This document shows positions 14,782-24,269 of a stretch of 38,240 nucleotides of DNA, in pieces. The notes under the pieces are model-generated. The model was not told where the DNA came from. It saw only the letters and a list, made by a program, of their open reading frames with translations, and searched no databases. Position numbers and translations under genes: made by a program. Source of the DNA: an uncultured Clostridia bacterium (GTDB lineage Bacteria > Bacillota > Clostridia > TANB77 > CAG-508); contig CALYAA010000020.1 of the NCBI GenBank assembly GCA_944393385.1, positions 1 to 38,240 of the forward strand, written 5' to 3'. Within the stretch, counting starts at the first letter, position 1. Every line of letters starts with the position of its first letter.

Positions 14782-17382
14782 ATGATTGAAAAAAATAATA
14801 AAGATTTAAAGAAAAAGGAGAAAAAAATAAAAAAATCAAACAGCAAAGAAACAAAAGCACTTTCTAAAAATAATAAAATGAAATTTAAATATAAACACCC
14901 CAAATTATCATTAACTCTAAAAATTTTACTAGTTATATTTTTAATTTTATGTGTAGTATTTGCAGGAGTTGCAATTGGATTAATTTATGGCGTATGGGGT
15001 GATGATTTTAAAATAGACATATCACAATTAACAATGTCTGAAAATACAATAATAGTAAATGCAAGTGATGCTGTTGTTTTAGCAGAACTTAATGGGCAAG
15101 AAAGTAGAAAAAGTATTACACTAGAAGAAATGTCTCCATATTTACCAAAAGCATTTGTTGCAATTGAAGATGAAAGATTTTATGAGCATCATGGAGTTGA
15201 CTTCAAAAGAACTGCAGTAGCAATATTTTCATTTATAACTCATTTCGGCAAATCAACAGCTGGAGGAGGAAGTACAATTACACAACAATTAGTTAAAAAT
15301 ATTACACAAGATAAAGATTCAAGTGGTATTGATGGTGTTATTAGAAAAGTTAAAGAATGGGTAAAAGCATATCAAATAGAAAACGAATTATCAAAAGACC
15401 AAATTCTAGAATTATATTTAAATTTAATTCTTATGGGAAAAAGAAACTATGGAGTTGAATCTGGTGCAGAATACTATTTTAGCAAAAGTGCCAAAGACTT
15501 AAGTATAGCACAATGTGCATTTTTGGCAGGAATTAATAATGCTCCAAATTCATATGACCCATATTCAGAAACAAAAGATAATACAGAAAAAATTAAAAAT
15601 AGAACAAAAACAGTTTTAAACCAAATGAAGAAACTTGGATATATCAATCAAGAAGAATATGATTCAGCAGTTGCAGAGGTTGAAGCAGGATTTAACTTCC
15701 AAAACGGAATAAAAGGAAATGTTTATTCTTCTCATACAGATGCATTAATTGATCAATTAATAGAACAAATTATGGAAGAGAAGAATATATCACAAGAAGC
15801 TGCAGAAACATATTTAAATACAAGTGGACTAAAAATATATTCTACACAAGATGCAAACATTCAGAATATAATGGAAACAGAGATGAAAGATTCTAGATAT
15901 GAATTAACATTAAAAGATGCAAATAAAAATATCGTATATGATGAAAACGGAAACCCTATATATGCACAAGCAGCAGCAGTTGTAATAGATCCAAAAACTG
16001 GATATGTAGTAGGAGCTGTAGGACAATTAGGAGAAAAAACAACATCTCGAGGACTAAATAGAATATTTGCAGTAAGGCAAACAGGTTCTGCAATAAAACC
16101 AATAGCAGATGTATTACCAGCACTTGAAGAAGGAATAATTACACCAGCAACAATATATTTAGATAAATATACAATATTTGGTGGAGGATATGACCCAAAG
16201 AATTATAATTATTATACAACATATAGAACAGTTAGATCGGCATTAACAACATCACAAAATGTCCCATTTGTAAAAATAATGGCTGAATTAACACCAAAGA
16301 AATCTATGGAATATATGAAAAAAATGGGAATTTCAACATTGGATGATGAAAGAGATAATAACTTAGCTTTAGCAATTGGAGGTTTAACATATGGAATAAG
16401 CCCATTAGAAATGGCTGGTGCATATGCAACAATTTCAAATGATGGTGTTTATATAGAACCTACATTTTATACAAAAGCTGTAGATTCTGAAGGAAATACA
16501 GTAATGCAACCAAATCAAACTACTGAAAAAGTATGTTCAGTTGAAACTGCATATGTTTTAAAAAACATGCTAACATCTGTAGTAAATGGTGCAGAAGGTT
16601 ATGGTGGAACAGCATCATATTGTAAAATAAGTGGAATGGACCTTGCTGCAAAAACTGGAACAACAAATGGAGATAAAGATAGATGGCTATGTGGATTTAC
16701 AAATTATTATGCATGTGCAGTATATTATGGATTTGATGAACCACAAACAGTTACACTTGCAAGTAATAGATCTTCAGGACGTATATTTGCAAATATCATG
16801 AAAAATATTCATGCAAATTTAGAAGACTCAAAATTTACTAAACCAGAAGGTGTAGTAACTGCAACAGTTTGTAATGTAAGTGGAAGATTAGCATCAGATA
16901 AATGTACATCAACACATTCTGAAATATTTATAAAAGGAAAATTACCAGAAACTTGTGATGCACATTCAACAACATATACAATATGTAAAGATTCAGGATT
17001 ACTTGCAAATGAATATTGTCCTGCATCCTCAAAAGAAACAAAAGATTCAGGATATATACCTGAAAAAGAAAGACTAGGACTATGGAATACTACAGAACTT
17101 AAATCAGGTAATAATCCACCAACAGAATATTGTACAATACACAAAAAACCAGAAGAAGTTAAACCAACAGAGCCTACAAAACCAACAACAAGTCCAACAC
17201 AGCCAACAACAGGCTCAACAAATCCAGATAAACCATCAACTGGTAGCACAACTGGAGATAGCAACAAAACAGATAGCACTCAAAAACCATCAACAGGATC
17301 AACAAATAAACCATCAACAGGAAGTACAACTGGTGGAAGTACATCTAGTACAAACAAAACAGAATCAACAGGATCAAATTAA
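14782..17382 (+). CDS. class A penicillin-binding protein (PBP1-type)
   Basis: This 866-aa bifunctional enzyme polymerises glycan strands and cross-links them outside the membrane. It has a Lys-rich cytoplasmic tail, one membrane helix (about residues 45-70), then the glycosyltransferase domain with EDERFYEHHG (catalytic Glu near 129) and GGGSTITQQLVKN. The transpeptidase has SAIK (Ser436, Lys439), SQN (491-493) and KTGT (624-627). Cys-containing tail segments (about residues 690-795) follow, then about 70 residues of Thr/Pro/Ser/Gly-rich repeats (PTEPTKPTT, GSTNKPSTGST). All catalytic motifs are intact. It is monocistronic or leads into cysS, 35 nt downstream. The ribosome site is AAAGGAAG. 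Confidence 0.95.
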   Translation: MIEKNNKDLKKKEKKIKKSNSKETKALSKNNKMKFKYKHPKLSLTLKILLVIFLILCVVFAGVAIGLIYGVWGDDFKIDISQLTMSENTIIVNASDAVVLAELNGQESRKSITLEEMSPYLPKAFVAIEDERFYEHHGVDFKRTAVAIFSFITHFGKSTAGGGSTITQQLVKNITQDKDSSGIDGVIRKVKEWVKAYQIENELSKDQILELYLNLILMGKRNYGVESGAEYYFSKSAKDLSIAQCAFLAGINNAPNSYDPYSETKDNTEKIKNRTKTVLNQMKKLGYINQEEYDSAVAEVEAGFNFQNGIKGNVYSSHTDALIDQLIEQIMEEKNISQEAAETYLNTSGLKIYSTQDANIQNIMETEMKDSRYELTLKDANKNIVYDENGNPIYAQAAAVVIDPKTGYVVGAVGQLGEKTTSRGLNRIFAVRQTGSAIKPIADVLPALEEGIITPATIYLDKYTIFGGGYDPKNYNYYTTYRTVRSALTTSQNVPFVKIMAELTPKKSMEYMKKMGISTLDDERDNNLALAIGGLTYGISPLEMAGAYATISNDGVYIEPTFYTKAVDSEGNTVMQPNQTTEKVCSVETAYVLKNMLTSVVNGAEGYGGTASYCKISGMDLAAKTGTTNGDKDRWLCGFTNYYACAVYYGFDEPQTVTLASNRSSGRIFANIMKNIHANLEDSKFTKPEGVVTATVCNVSGRLASDKCTSTHSEIFIKGKLPETCDAHSTTYTICKDSGLLANEYCPASSKETKDSGYIPEKERLGLWNTTELKSGNNPPTEYCTIHKKPEEVKPTEPTKPTTSPTQPTTGSTNPDKPSTGSTTGDSNKTDSTQKPSTGSTNKPSTGSTTGGSTSSTNKTESTGSN

Positions 17383-17417
17383 AATAAATTAGTAAGCATT
17401 GCTTAGATGGAGGGGTT

Positions 17418-18800
17418 ATGGATATATATTTCTATAATACATTAACAAAACAAAAAGAATTATTTAAATCTATAAAAGAAAAAGAGGCCACAATTTATTC
17501 TTGTGGCCCAACAGTTTATAAAGATGCTACAATTGGAAACATGAGAACATATTTATTAAATGATACATTAAGAAGAATTTTAAAATACAATGGATATCAT
17601 TTAAAACATGTAATGAATATTACAGACGTAGGACATTTAGTTTCTGATGGAGATGAGGGAGAAGACAAAATGATTAAATCAGCACGAGAAGAACATAAAA
17701 GTCCATTAGAAATTGCAAATTATTATACAAATTTATTTCTTAGAGATTTAGAAAGACTAAATATTGAAACTCCTGAAGTTATATGTAGAGCAACTGACCA
17801 TATAAAAGAAATGTTAGAAATGGTCAAAAAAATAATGGAAAATGGATATGCATATGAAACTTCAACAGCTATCTATTTTGATGTATCAAAACTAGATAAA
17901 TATGGTATACTTTCAGGAATTGATTTAAACAATCAAAAAGCAGGGGCAAGAGTTGAAGTAGATCCAGAAAAAAGAAATCCATATGACTTTGCACTTTGGA
18001 TAAAAGCTCCAGAAAATCATTTAATGAAATGGGATAGTCCATGGGGTCCAAGTTATCCTGGATGGCATATAGAATGTTCAGCAATGAGCACAAAATATCT
18101 TGGAGAAGAATTTGATATACATACAGGTGGAATAGATTTAGTACCAACACATCATGAAAATGAAATCGCTCAAAATAAAGGAGCATGTGGTAAAATTCCT
18201 GCACACTACTGGATACATGGAGAATATTTACTTGTTGATGGCGGTAAAATGTCAAAAAGTTTAGGAAATGTTTATTTAGTAGATGATATTATTGCAAAAG
18301 GATATTCACCACTAGCATATAGATTTTTCAATTTTTCATGTCATTATAGAGGTAAATTAAATTTTACATGGGAAGGAATTGAATCTGCTTCCGCTTCTCT
18401 AGATCGTTTAAGAGAAGGTTTTCAAAATCATTTAAAAGGAACAGAAGATGTTTCAGATGTAATTATTAATGATTTAGAAGGAAGATTTCATAAAGCTATA
18501 AATGATGATATGAATATGCCTCTTGCACTAAGTATTGTTTGGGAAGCTGTTAGATATAAAACAAAGTCAAAGAAAATAGCAGATTTATTAAAGAAATTTG
18601 ATACAGTTTTAGGAATAAAAATAGATGAAACTGAATTAAAAGAAGAAATACCACAAGAAATTTTAGATTTAGCAGAAAAACGTAAAGAAGCAAGAAACAA
18701 TAAAAATTGGAGTGAATCAGATAAACTAAGAGATATGATTTTTAAAAAAGGATATATAGTAAAAGACACTAAAGAAGGAACTGAAATTGTAAAAAAATAA
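17418..18800 (+). CDS. cysS: cysteinyl-tRNA synthetase with altered HIGH motif
   Basis: CysRS charges tRNA-Cys. The protein is 460 aa, the usual length. Zinc ligands are visible: Cys29 in SCGPTVY, Cys220 in HIECSAM, and HHENE (245-249). KMSKS is intact at 277-281. The class I HIGH motif, usually HIGN in CysRS, reads TIGN here (Thr38 in place of His) within KDATIGNMRTY. The ribosome site is GGAGGGG. argS begins 27 nt downstream, so the two synthetase genes form one unit. Confidence 0.96.
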   Translation: MDIYFYNTLTKQKELFKSIKEKEATIYSCGPTVYKDATIGNMRTYLLNDTLRRILKYNGYHLKHVMNITDVGHLVSDGDEGEDKMIKSAREEHKSPLEIANYYTNLFLRDLERLNIETPEVICRATDHIKEMLEMVKKIMENGYAYETSTAIYFDVSKLDKYGILSGIDLNNQKAGARVEVDPEKRNPYDFALWIKAPENHLMKWDSPWGPSYPGWHIECSAMSTKYLGEEFDIHTGGIDLVPTHHENEIAQNKGACGKIPAHYWIHGEYLLVDGGKMSKSLGNVYLVDDIIAKGYSPLAYRFFNFSCHYRGKLNFTWEGIESASASLDRLREGFQNHLKGTEDVSDVIINDLEGRFHKAINDDMNMPLALSIVWEAVRYKTKSKKIADLLKKFDTVLGIKIDETELKEEIPQEILDLAEKRKEARNNKNWSESDKLRDMIFKKGYIVKDTKEGTEIVKK

Positions 18801-18827
18801 ACATAAACGTACGAAAGGAAGAAATTC

Positions 18828-20534
18828 ATGATAAATTTTAAAAAAATAATAGCAGATGAAATTTCTAAAATAACAAATATAGAAAGTAATGAAATAGAAG
18901 GATATATAGAAGTTCCAAAAGAACCAGAAAATGGTGATTATGCTTTTCCATGTTTTAAATTAGCAAAAACATTAAAAAAATCTCCAAATGTTATAGCAGA
19001 TGAAATAAAATCAAATATTCAAATTTCTGAAAATGTTATAGAAAAGCTAGAAGTTGTAGGAGGATATTTAAATTTCTTTGTAAATAAAGAAACTCTTGCT
19101 TTAGAAATATTAAATGAGGTAACAAAAAACAAAGAATATGGAAAATCAAATATAGGAGAAGGAAAGAATATTGTAATAGATTATTCTTCTCCTAATATAG
19201 CTAAAACATTTCATATTGGTCATCTTCGTACAACAGTTATTGGAGCAGCATTATATAATATTTATAAATACTTGGGATATAATGTTACAGGAATTAACCA
19301 TTTAGGAGATTATGGAACACAATTTGGAAAATTAATTGAAGGATATAAAAAATGGGGTTCAGAGTACAATTTGGAAGAAAATCCAATTGAAAAATTAACA
19401 GAAATATATGTTAGAATATCAAATGAATGTAAAGAAGATGAAAGTGTTTTAGAAGCATGTAGAAATAATTTCAAAAAATTAGAAGATGGAGACAAAGAAT
19501 GTGTAGAACTTTGGTCAAAATTTAAAGATTTAAGCTTAAAAGAGTTTCAAAAAGTTTATGATATACTTGGAACAAAATTTGATTCATGGAATGGAGAATC
19601 ATTTTATACAGATAAAATTGGTGAAGTAATTGATTTACTAAAAAAATCAGGAAAATTAATTGAATCACAAGGAGCAAGGATTGTAGACTTAGAAGAATAT
19701 GGAATGCCACCATGTTTAATCCAAAAATCAAATGGTTCTTCAACATATGCAACAAGAGATTTAGCTGCAATACTTTATAGAGCTCGTACATATGATTTTG
19801 ATAAAGCATTATATGTAACATCTTATGAGCAAATTTTACACTTTAAGCAAATATTCCAAGTAGCAAAACTACTAGGATTAGATAAAAAATATACAGATGG
19901 ATTAGAACATGTATCATATGGTATGGTATTATTAGAAACAGGTAAAATGTCAACAAGAGATGGTAATGTAGTAAAACTTGAAGATTTACTTAAAGAAGCA
20001 ATTGAAAGAGCAAAAGAAATTATTAATGAGAAAAATCCAGGACTAGAAAATAAAGATGAAATTGCAAAAAAAGTTGGAGTTGGAGCTGTTATATTTAATG
20101 ATTTAGCAAATAGCAGAATTAAGGATGAAATATTTAATTGGGATAGAGTACTTAATTTTCAAGGAGAAACAGGTCCATATTTACAATATACTTATGTTAG
20201 AACAAAAAGTATAATTGAAAAAGCTGGTGGAATACCATCTTTTGAAAATATTGATGCAAAATATTTATTAGAAGAATCTTCAAGTAAAATATTAAAATTA
20301 ATTTACAATTTTGAAAACATTCTAATTCAAGTAACAGAAAAAAATGAACCATCAATTTTATCTAGATATTTAATTGATTTAGCAAAAGCATATAGCAATT
20401 TTTATAATGAAAATCAAATCATTACAGAAGATAAAAAAATACAAAATACAAGAATATTTTTAACTTATGCTACAGGAAATGTATTAAAAATAGGAGCAAA
20501 CTTACTTGGTATGGAAATGCCAGACAGAATGTAA
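18828..20534 (+). CDS. argS: arginyl-tRNA synthetase
   Basis: This 568-aa class I synthetase charges tRNA-Arg in the cytoplasm. An N-terminal additional domain (about residues 1-110) recognises the tRNA elbow. The catalytic signature SSPNIAKTFHIGHLRTTVIG has an intact HIGH. The DALR anticodon-binding domain follows, with LQYTYVRTKSI and a C-terminus ending GANLLGMEMPDRM, as the family does. The KMSKS-equivalent is GKMSTRDGN, a common ArgRS form. The ribosome site is GAAAGGAAG. It sits between cysS and an unknown membrane-anchored protein gene 20 nt downstream. Confidence 0.97.
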   Translation: MINFKKIIADEISKITNIESNEIEGYIEVPKEPENGDYAFPCFKLAKTLKKSPNVIADEIKSNIQISENVIEKLEVVGGYLNFFVNKETLALEILNEVTKNKEYGKSNIGEGKNIVIDYSSPNIAKTFHIGHLRTTVIGAALYNIYKYLGYNVTGINHLGDYGTQFGKLIEGYKKWGSEYNLEENPIEKLTEIYVRISNECKEDESVLEACRNNFKKLEDGDKECVELWSKFKDLSLKEFQKVYDILGTKFDSWNGESFYTDKIGEVIDLLKKSGKLIESQGARIVDLEEYGMPPCLIQKSNGSSTYATRDLAAILYRARTYDFDKALYVTSYEQILHFKQIFQVAKLLGLDKKYTDGLEHVSYGMVLLETGKMSTRDGNVVKLEDLLKEAIERAKEIINEKNPGLENKDEIAKKVGVGAVIFNDLANSRIKDEIFNWDRVLNFQGETGPYLQYTYVRTKSIIEKAGGIPSFENIDAKYLLEESSSKILKLIYNFENILIQVTEKNEPSILSRYLIDLAKAYSNFYNENQIITEDKKIQNTRIFLTYATGNVLKIGANLLGMEMPDRM

Positions 20535-20554
20535 GTAATAAGAGAGGTAGAAAA

Positions 20555-21610
20555 ATGTCGAAACAGAAGAAAACTTTTGAAATTAATTTCGGAATGGTAT
20601 TGTTTATAATTATAATAATTTGTATTGTAATTTATGCAATAGGACGATATTCTGGAAATATTAAATTAGGTAAAAATACTGACAATACATCAGAAACAGA
20701 ACAGTCAGATGAATTTACAGAAACTAACATATATTCTAATAATGTAATTATGTTAGATATAGGAAAATTATCTGATAAATGGCAAGTTATAGAGAAACAA
20801 AACGGTTCTATAATATATTATATTCAAGGACCATCAAATCAAAAAGAAGATGGTACGACTGATGATATTAGAATAAATGTTTATCTAGAAAAAAGTGATA
20901 TGACAAATGAAGAAATGAAAACACAATTATTAGAACATTCTATATATTCGTCAATAGAATATACAAAAACACAATTAATAGATGATGTTCAATGGAGAGA
21001 ATTTGAAGCAGGAAATAAGGGGATAAAAGCAAAAATACTTGCTGTTATGCAAGATGGTTATATGTATGCAATTGAAATTGTTGGTGAAGAAAACTTATAT
21101 AATCAATATTATAATGAAGCTATGAGAACTGCTATGACAATACAAATTGCTAATAGAATCCCTGATGATATTGCTTCAACAACTATATATAATTTTACAA
21201 ATTTAGCAGATATTAAAACAGGTGGTACACAATATTTATTAAATAGTTTAAGTTTACCACAAACAATAGAAAATACAAATGAAACGTTACCAGCAGAATA
21301 TGTAGATTATAAATTTACTGGAATTTCTTATTCTGATTTTGAGAAGGCAATGACTAAATATATGACTTTAGATGTTTTGAAATCGCAATTTAGTGAATTT
21401 ATAAATTATAATGGAACATTGTATATGAAAGAAGTAACAGGAACACAAACAGATTATATGATTGAAGATATAAAAGTAAAAAATATTAAAGGACAAGAAA
21501 CAACATATGAAATAACTAAACAAAATATGAACACTTTTATAAGATTAATTCAAAATATTACACTAAAATACGAAAATGGAGTTTGTGTAGTTTCAAATGT
21601 GGAGGCTTAA
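20555..21610 (+). CDS. membrane-anchored hypothetical protein
   Basis: This 351-aa protein has one N-terminal membrane helix (FGMVLFIIIIICIVIYAIG, about residues 12-30). A Thr/Glu-rich linker and an extracytoplasmic domain of about 290 residues follow. The domain contains SDKWQVIEKQNGSIIYYIQG and QDGYMYAIEIVGEENLYN, which suggest a surface-exposed mixed beta fold. I recognise no family. There is no lipobox or sortase motif. It is tightly packed between argS and rsmA and shares the site AGAGAGG, so it is probably co-transcribed with them. Function unknown. Confidence 0.7.
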   Translation: MSKQKKTFEINFGMVLFIIIIICIVIYAIGRYSGNIKLGKNTDNTSETEQSDEFTETNIYSNNVIMLDIGKLSDKWQVIEKQNGSIIYYIQGPSNQKEDGTTDDIRINVYLEKSDMTNEEMKTQLLEHSIYSSIEYTKTQLIDDVQWREFEAGNKGIKAKILAVMQDGYMYAIEIVGEENLYNQYYNEAMRTAMTIQIANRIPDDIASTTIYNFTNLADIKTGGTQYLLNSLSLPQTIENTNETLPAEYVDYKFTGISYSDFEKAMTKYMTLDVLKSQFSEFINYNGTLYMKEVTGTQTDYMIEDIKVKNIKGQETTYEITKQNMNTFIRLIQNITLKYENGVCVVSNVEA

Positions 21611-22468
21611 ATGAAAGATTTGTTAGAAGAAACAAAAACAATAATGAAAAAGTATGGAATAAAGGCAAATAAAGACTTAGGACAAAATTTTTTAATTAAT
21701 AATGAAGTTGTAGAAAATATTATAAAAGCAAGTGATATTTCTAAAGATGATTTAATTATAGAAATAGGACCAGGCTTAGGAACTCTAACTAAAGAGTTGA
21801 TAGAAAAAGCAGGAAAAGTAATATGTATAGAACTAGATAAAAAAATGATAAAGATTTTAAATGAAAGATTTGTAAATAGTAAAAATATAGAGATAATTAA
21901 TGAAGATGTATTAAGTGTAGACTTAAATGAACTAATTAAATTAAATAAAAAAAATGAAAACATAAATAATGTTAAAATTGTTGCAAATCTACCATATTAT
22001 ATTACAACTCCGATTATTATGAAATTATTAGAAGATAAATTAGATATTGACTCTATTACAGTCATGATACAAAAAGAAGTTGCTGATAGATTAATTGAAA
22101 TTCCGGGTGGGAAAAATACAGGAGCGATTACTTATACTATATTTTATTATTGCGAATCAGAAAAAGTTATGGAAGTTCAAAATAATTCTTTTATTCCAGA
22201 ACCTGATGTGACTTCTGAAGTTATTAAATTGAAATTGAGGAAAAAGACTGTAGTTGAATTAGAAAATCCTAAAGTTATGTTTATGATTATTAAAAGTGCT
22301 TTTATGCAAAGAAGAAAAACATTATTAAATGCATTAACTAATACTCAAGTTTTTGCGAGTAAGCAAGAAGGTCTTAAAATTTTGAGAAAATTAAATTTGG
22401 ATGAAAATGTTAGAGCTGAAAATTTAAGTATAGAAGATTATGCCAAAATTGCTAAAGAAATTCTATAA
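21611..22468 (+). CDS. rsmA: 16S rRNA (adenine1518-N6/adenine1519-N6) dimethyltransferase
   Basis: RsmA (KsgA) dimethylates two adjacent adenosines in the 3' end hairpin of 16S rRNA, late in small-subunit assembly. The 285-aa protein shows KANKDLGQNFLINNEV, the SAM-binding IEIGPGLGTLT and the catalytic motif NLPYYITTPI. The C-terminal helical domain contains SAFMQRRKTLLNAL. The start directly abuts the previous stop, and GGAGG lies in that gene's last codons, indicating coupled translation. fmt follows after an inverted-repeat-containing gap. Confidence 0.96.
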   Translation: MKDLLEETKTIMKKYGIKANKDLGQNFLINNEVVENIIKASDISKDDLIIEIGPGLGTLTKELIEKAGKVICIELDKKMIKILNERFVNSKNIEIINEDVLSVDLNELIKLNKKNENINNVKIVANLPYYITTPIIMKLLEDKLDIDSITVMIQKEVADRLIEIPGGKNTGAITYTIFYYCESEKVMEVQNNSFIPEPDVTSEVIKLKLRKKTVVELENPKVMFMIIKSAFMQRRKTLLNALTNTQVFASKQEGLKILRKLNLDENVRAENLSIEDYAKIAKEIL

Positions 22469-22471
22469 GTT

Positions 22472-22562
22472 AAAATTATTTTTTGCTTATAAATTAATTA
22501 TACACTATAAAGTTAATATATTATTTTTATAGATAAAATTATACTAAGCAAAAAATAATTTT
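22472..22562. repeat. 18-bp perfect inverted repeat spanning 91 bp
   Basis: The arms AAAATTATTTTTTGCTTA (22472-22489) and TAAGCAAAAAATAATTTT (22545-22562) are perfect inverses. They enclose 55 AT-rich bases with further weak pairing. It lies between rsmA and fmt. It could be a terminator with a long loop or a MITE remnant. Confidence 0.65.
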
Positions 22563-22598
22563 TAATGTTTAATAGAATTAAAATGGAGAGTGATTATA

Positions 22599-23543
22599 AT
22601 GAAAATTATTTTTATGGGTACACCAGATTTTGCTAGAGATTCCCTAGAAGCTTTATATAATAAAGGATATAACATTATGGGTGTTGTAACAAATATTGAT
22701 AAACCCAAAGGAAGAGGGATGAAATTAATTCCTACACCAGTAAAAGAATTTGCTTTAGAAAAAAGTTTAAAAATTTACCAACCAGAAAAGGTTAGAAATA
22801 ATCAAGAATTTATACAAGAACTTAAAAATTTAGAACCAGATATTATATGTGTAGTTGCTTATGGAAAGATTTTACCTAAAGAAATTTTAGATATTCCCAA
22901 ATTAGGTTGTATTAATGTTCATGGCTCACTTTTACCTAAATATAGAGGAGCTGCTCCAATTCAATGGGCTGTATTAAATGGTGATAAAATCACAGGAATT
23001 ACCACAATGTATATGGATATTGGGATGGATACAGGTGATATGATTTTAAAAGAAGAAGTTGAAATTGGCGAAGATGAAACAACTGGTGAATTATGGGATA
23101 GACTTTCAAAAATTGGAGCAAAACTTTTGGTTCAAACAATTGAACAAATAGAAAGTGGAACAGCACCAAGAATTCCTCAAGGAGAGGAGTTTACTTTAGC
23201 TCCTATGCTAAACAAAGAAATGGCAAAAATAAATTGGAATGAAAAAACAGCTTTGGAAATTAAAAATTTAGTTAGAGGTTTAAACCCTATAATGGGAGCA
23301 TATTCTTTTTTAGATAATAAAAAATATAAATTTTGGAAAGTAGATACATTACCTCTTGATGATAAATTGAATTCTGTAGAAAATGGAATAATTATTAAAT
23401 CTGACAGCAAAGATGGTCTTTATATAAAAGCTAAAGAAGGCATAATCAAAGTAATTGAAATACAAGCTGAAAATGCAAAAAAAATGCCTATATGTGATTT
23501 TTTAAGAGGCAATCATATAGAAGTAGGAAATAAATTTGAATAA
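22599..23543 (+). CDS. fmt: methionyl-tRNA formyltransferase
   Basis: Fmt formylates the initiator Met-tRNA with 10-formyl-tetrahydrofolate. The protein is 314 aa. It begins MKIIFMGTPDFARDSLEAL and has the formyltransferase catalytic segment NVHGSLLPKYRGAAPIQWAV (Asn, His). Asp in DTGDMI completes the active site. The C-terminal OB-like domain contains NPIMGAYSF. ATG 22599 has GGAGAG nine bases ahead; an in-frame GTG at 22590 is rejected because that site would touch it. In many Firmicutes fmt pairs with def, which is absent here. Confidence 0.96.
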   Translation: MKIIFMGTPDFARDSLEALYNKGYNIMGVVTNIDKPKGRGMKLIPTPVKEFALEKSLKIYQPEKVRNNQEFIQELKNLEPDIICVVAYGKILPKEILDIPKLGCINVHGSLLPKYRGAAPIQWAVLNGDKITGITTMYMDIGMDTGDMILKEEVEIGEDETTGELWDRLSKIGAKLLVQTIEQIESGTAPRIPQGEEFTLAPMLNKEMAKINWNEKTALEIKNLVRGLNPIMGAYSFLDNKKYKFWKVDTLPLDDKLNSVENGIIIKSDSKDGLYIKAKEGIIKVIEIQAENAKKMPICDFLRGNHIEVGNKFE

Positions 23544-23588
23544 TATAACTATTTTTGGTTAATAATGTATCTGAAAGAGAGGTACATT

Positions 23589-24029
23589 ATGGAAGAAAAT
23601 ATAATTAATTTAAACAAGTTTTTAAGTGAACTTGAAATTATGTCTGTGAAATTACAAAACTATCATTGGAATGTTCAAGGACATAATTTTTTTGTTATTC
23701 ATAGTAAATTAGAAGAGTTTTATGATGAAATTAGAGAACAAATTGATGAAATTGCAGAACATATTTTAGCTAAAGGATATGAACCACTTGGAACAATGAG
23801 AGATTTTATAAGCAATTCTGAAATTGTTGAAGCAAAAAATGAGAAAATAAAAAGTGAAGAACTTTTAAAAAATGTAACTCAAGATTACAACACTTTATAC
23901 CAAAAATCATTAGAAATCAAAAAATGTGCAGAAAATTTTGAAGATAATGAAACATCAGCATTAATGGATGATTATTTAAAAGAATATTCTAAAAAATTAT
24001 GGATGTTAAATGAGGTTACCAAAAATTAA
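23589..24029 (+). CDS. dps: Dps-family ferritin-like DNA-protection protein
   Basis: Dps forms 12-subunit shells that oxidise and store iron with peroxide and shield DNA in stress or stationary phase. The 146-aa protein has NYHWNVQGHNFFVIHSKLEE, with ferroxidase ligands His26 and His38 on one subunit and Asp53 and Glu57 in QIDEIAEHIL on the other. The full set is present. The start at 23589 has AGAGAGG seven bases ahead; an upstream in-frame ATG (23565) lacks a site. No PerR box is obvious in the 45-nt gap from fmt, so it may be read through from fmt. Confidence 0.93.
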   Translation: MEENIINLNKFLSELEIMSVKLQNYHWNVQGHNFFVIHSKLEEFYDEIREQIDEIAEHILAKGYEPLGTMRDFISNSEIVEAKNEKIKSEELLKNVTQDYNTLYQKSLEIKKCAENFEDNETSALMDDYLKEYSKKLWMLNEVTKN

Positions 24030-24037
24030 AATTATAA

Positions 24038-24076
24038 TTGAGAAGGAATACTTAAAAATTTCTTTCTCAATTTTTT
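24038..24076 (+). terminator. terminator of dps
   Basis: TTGAGAAGGAA (24038-24048) pairs with TTCTTTCTCAA (24060-24070) with one G-T pair. Six T follow at 24071-24076. It begins 9 nt after the dps stop. Confidence 0.85.
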
Positions 24077-24260
24077 ATTGAATAGGAAAAAGCGATTTTT
24101 CCTATTCAATAAAAGAGCTTCGCTCCAACGGTTGCACACAAATTTTACATTTGTAAAATTTGGCGCACGAACAATGACGTGGGCTTCAAAAAATTATGAA
24201 AATAGAAAATTCTAAAGAAGCCCACTATTGTTCTATAATAGAAATGTTAAAGAAGCCCAC
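24077..24260 (-). repeat. intergenic repeat element, copy B
   Basis: The element begins with a perfect 15-bp hairpin (ATTGAATAGGAAAAA 24077-24091, loop GCGA, TTTTTCCTATTCAAT 24096-24110). GAGCTTCGCTCC, GGTTGCACAC and TTTACATTTGTAAA follow, then GCACGAACAATGAC. GTGGGCTTC at 24179-24187 is inverted with GAAGCCCAC at 24217-24225 and again at 24252-24260. Inverted relative to copy A. It fills the gap between convergent dps and ylbJ. The duplicated GAAGCCCAC unit is extra relative to copy A. Confidence 0.8.
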
Positions 24261-24269
24261 CTTACTATT

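Noticed and set aside
16809..17279. Minus-strand open frame opposite the PBP tail
   Set aside because: It mirrors the repetitive Thr/Pro/Ser codons of the PBP C-terminus and has no start signal.
24179..24260. GAAGCCCAC repeats as a CRISPR array
   Set aside because: The units are 9 bp, only two direct copies with one inverted, unequal spacing, and no cas genes.
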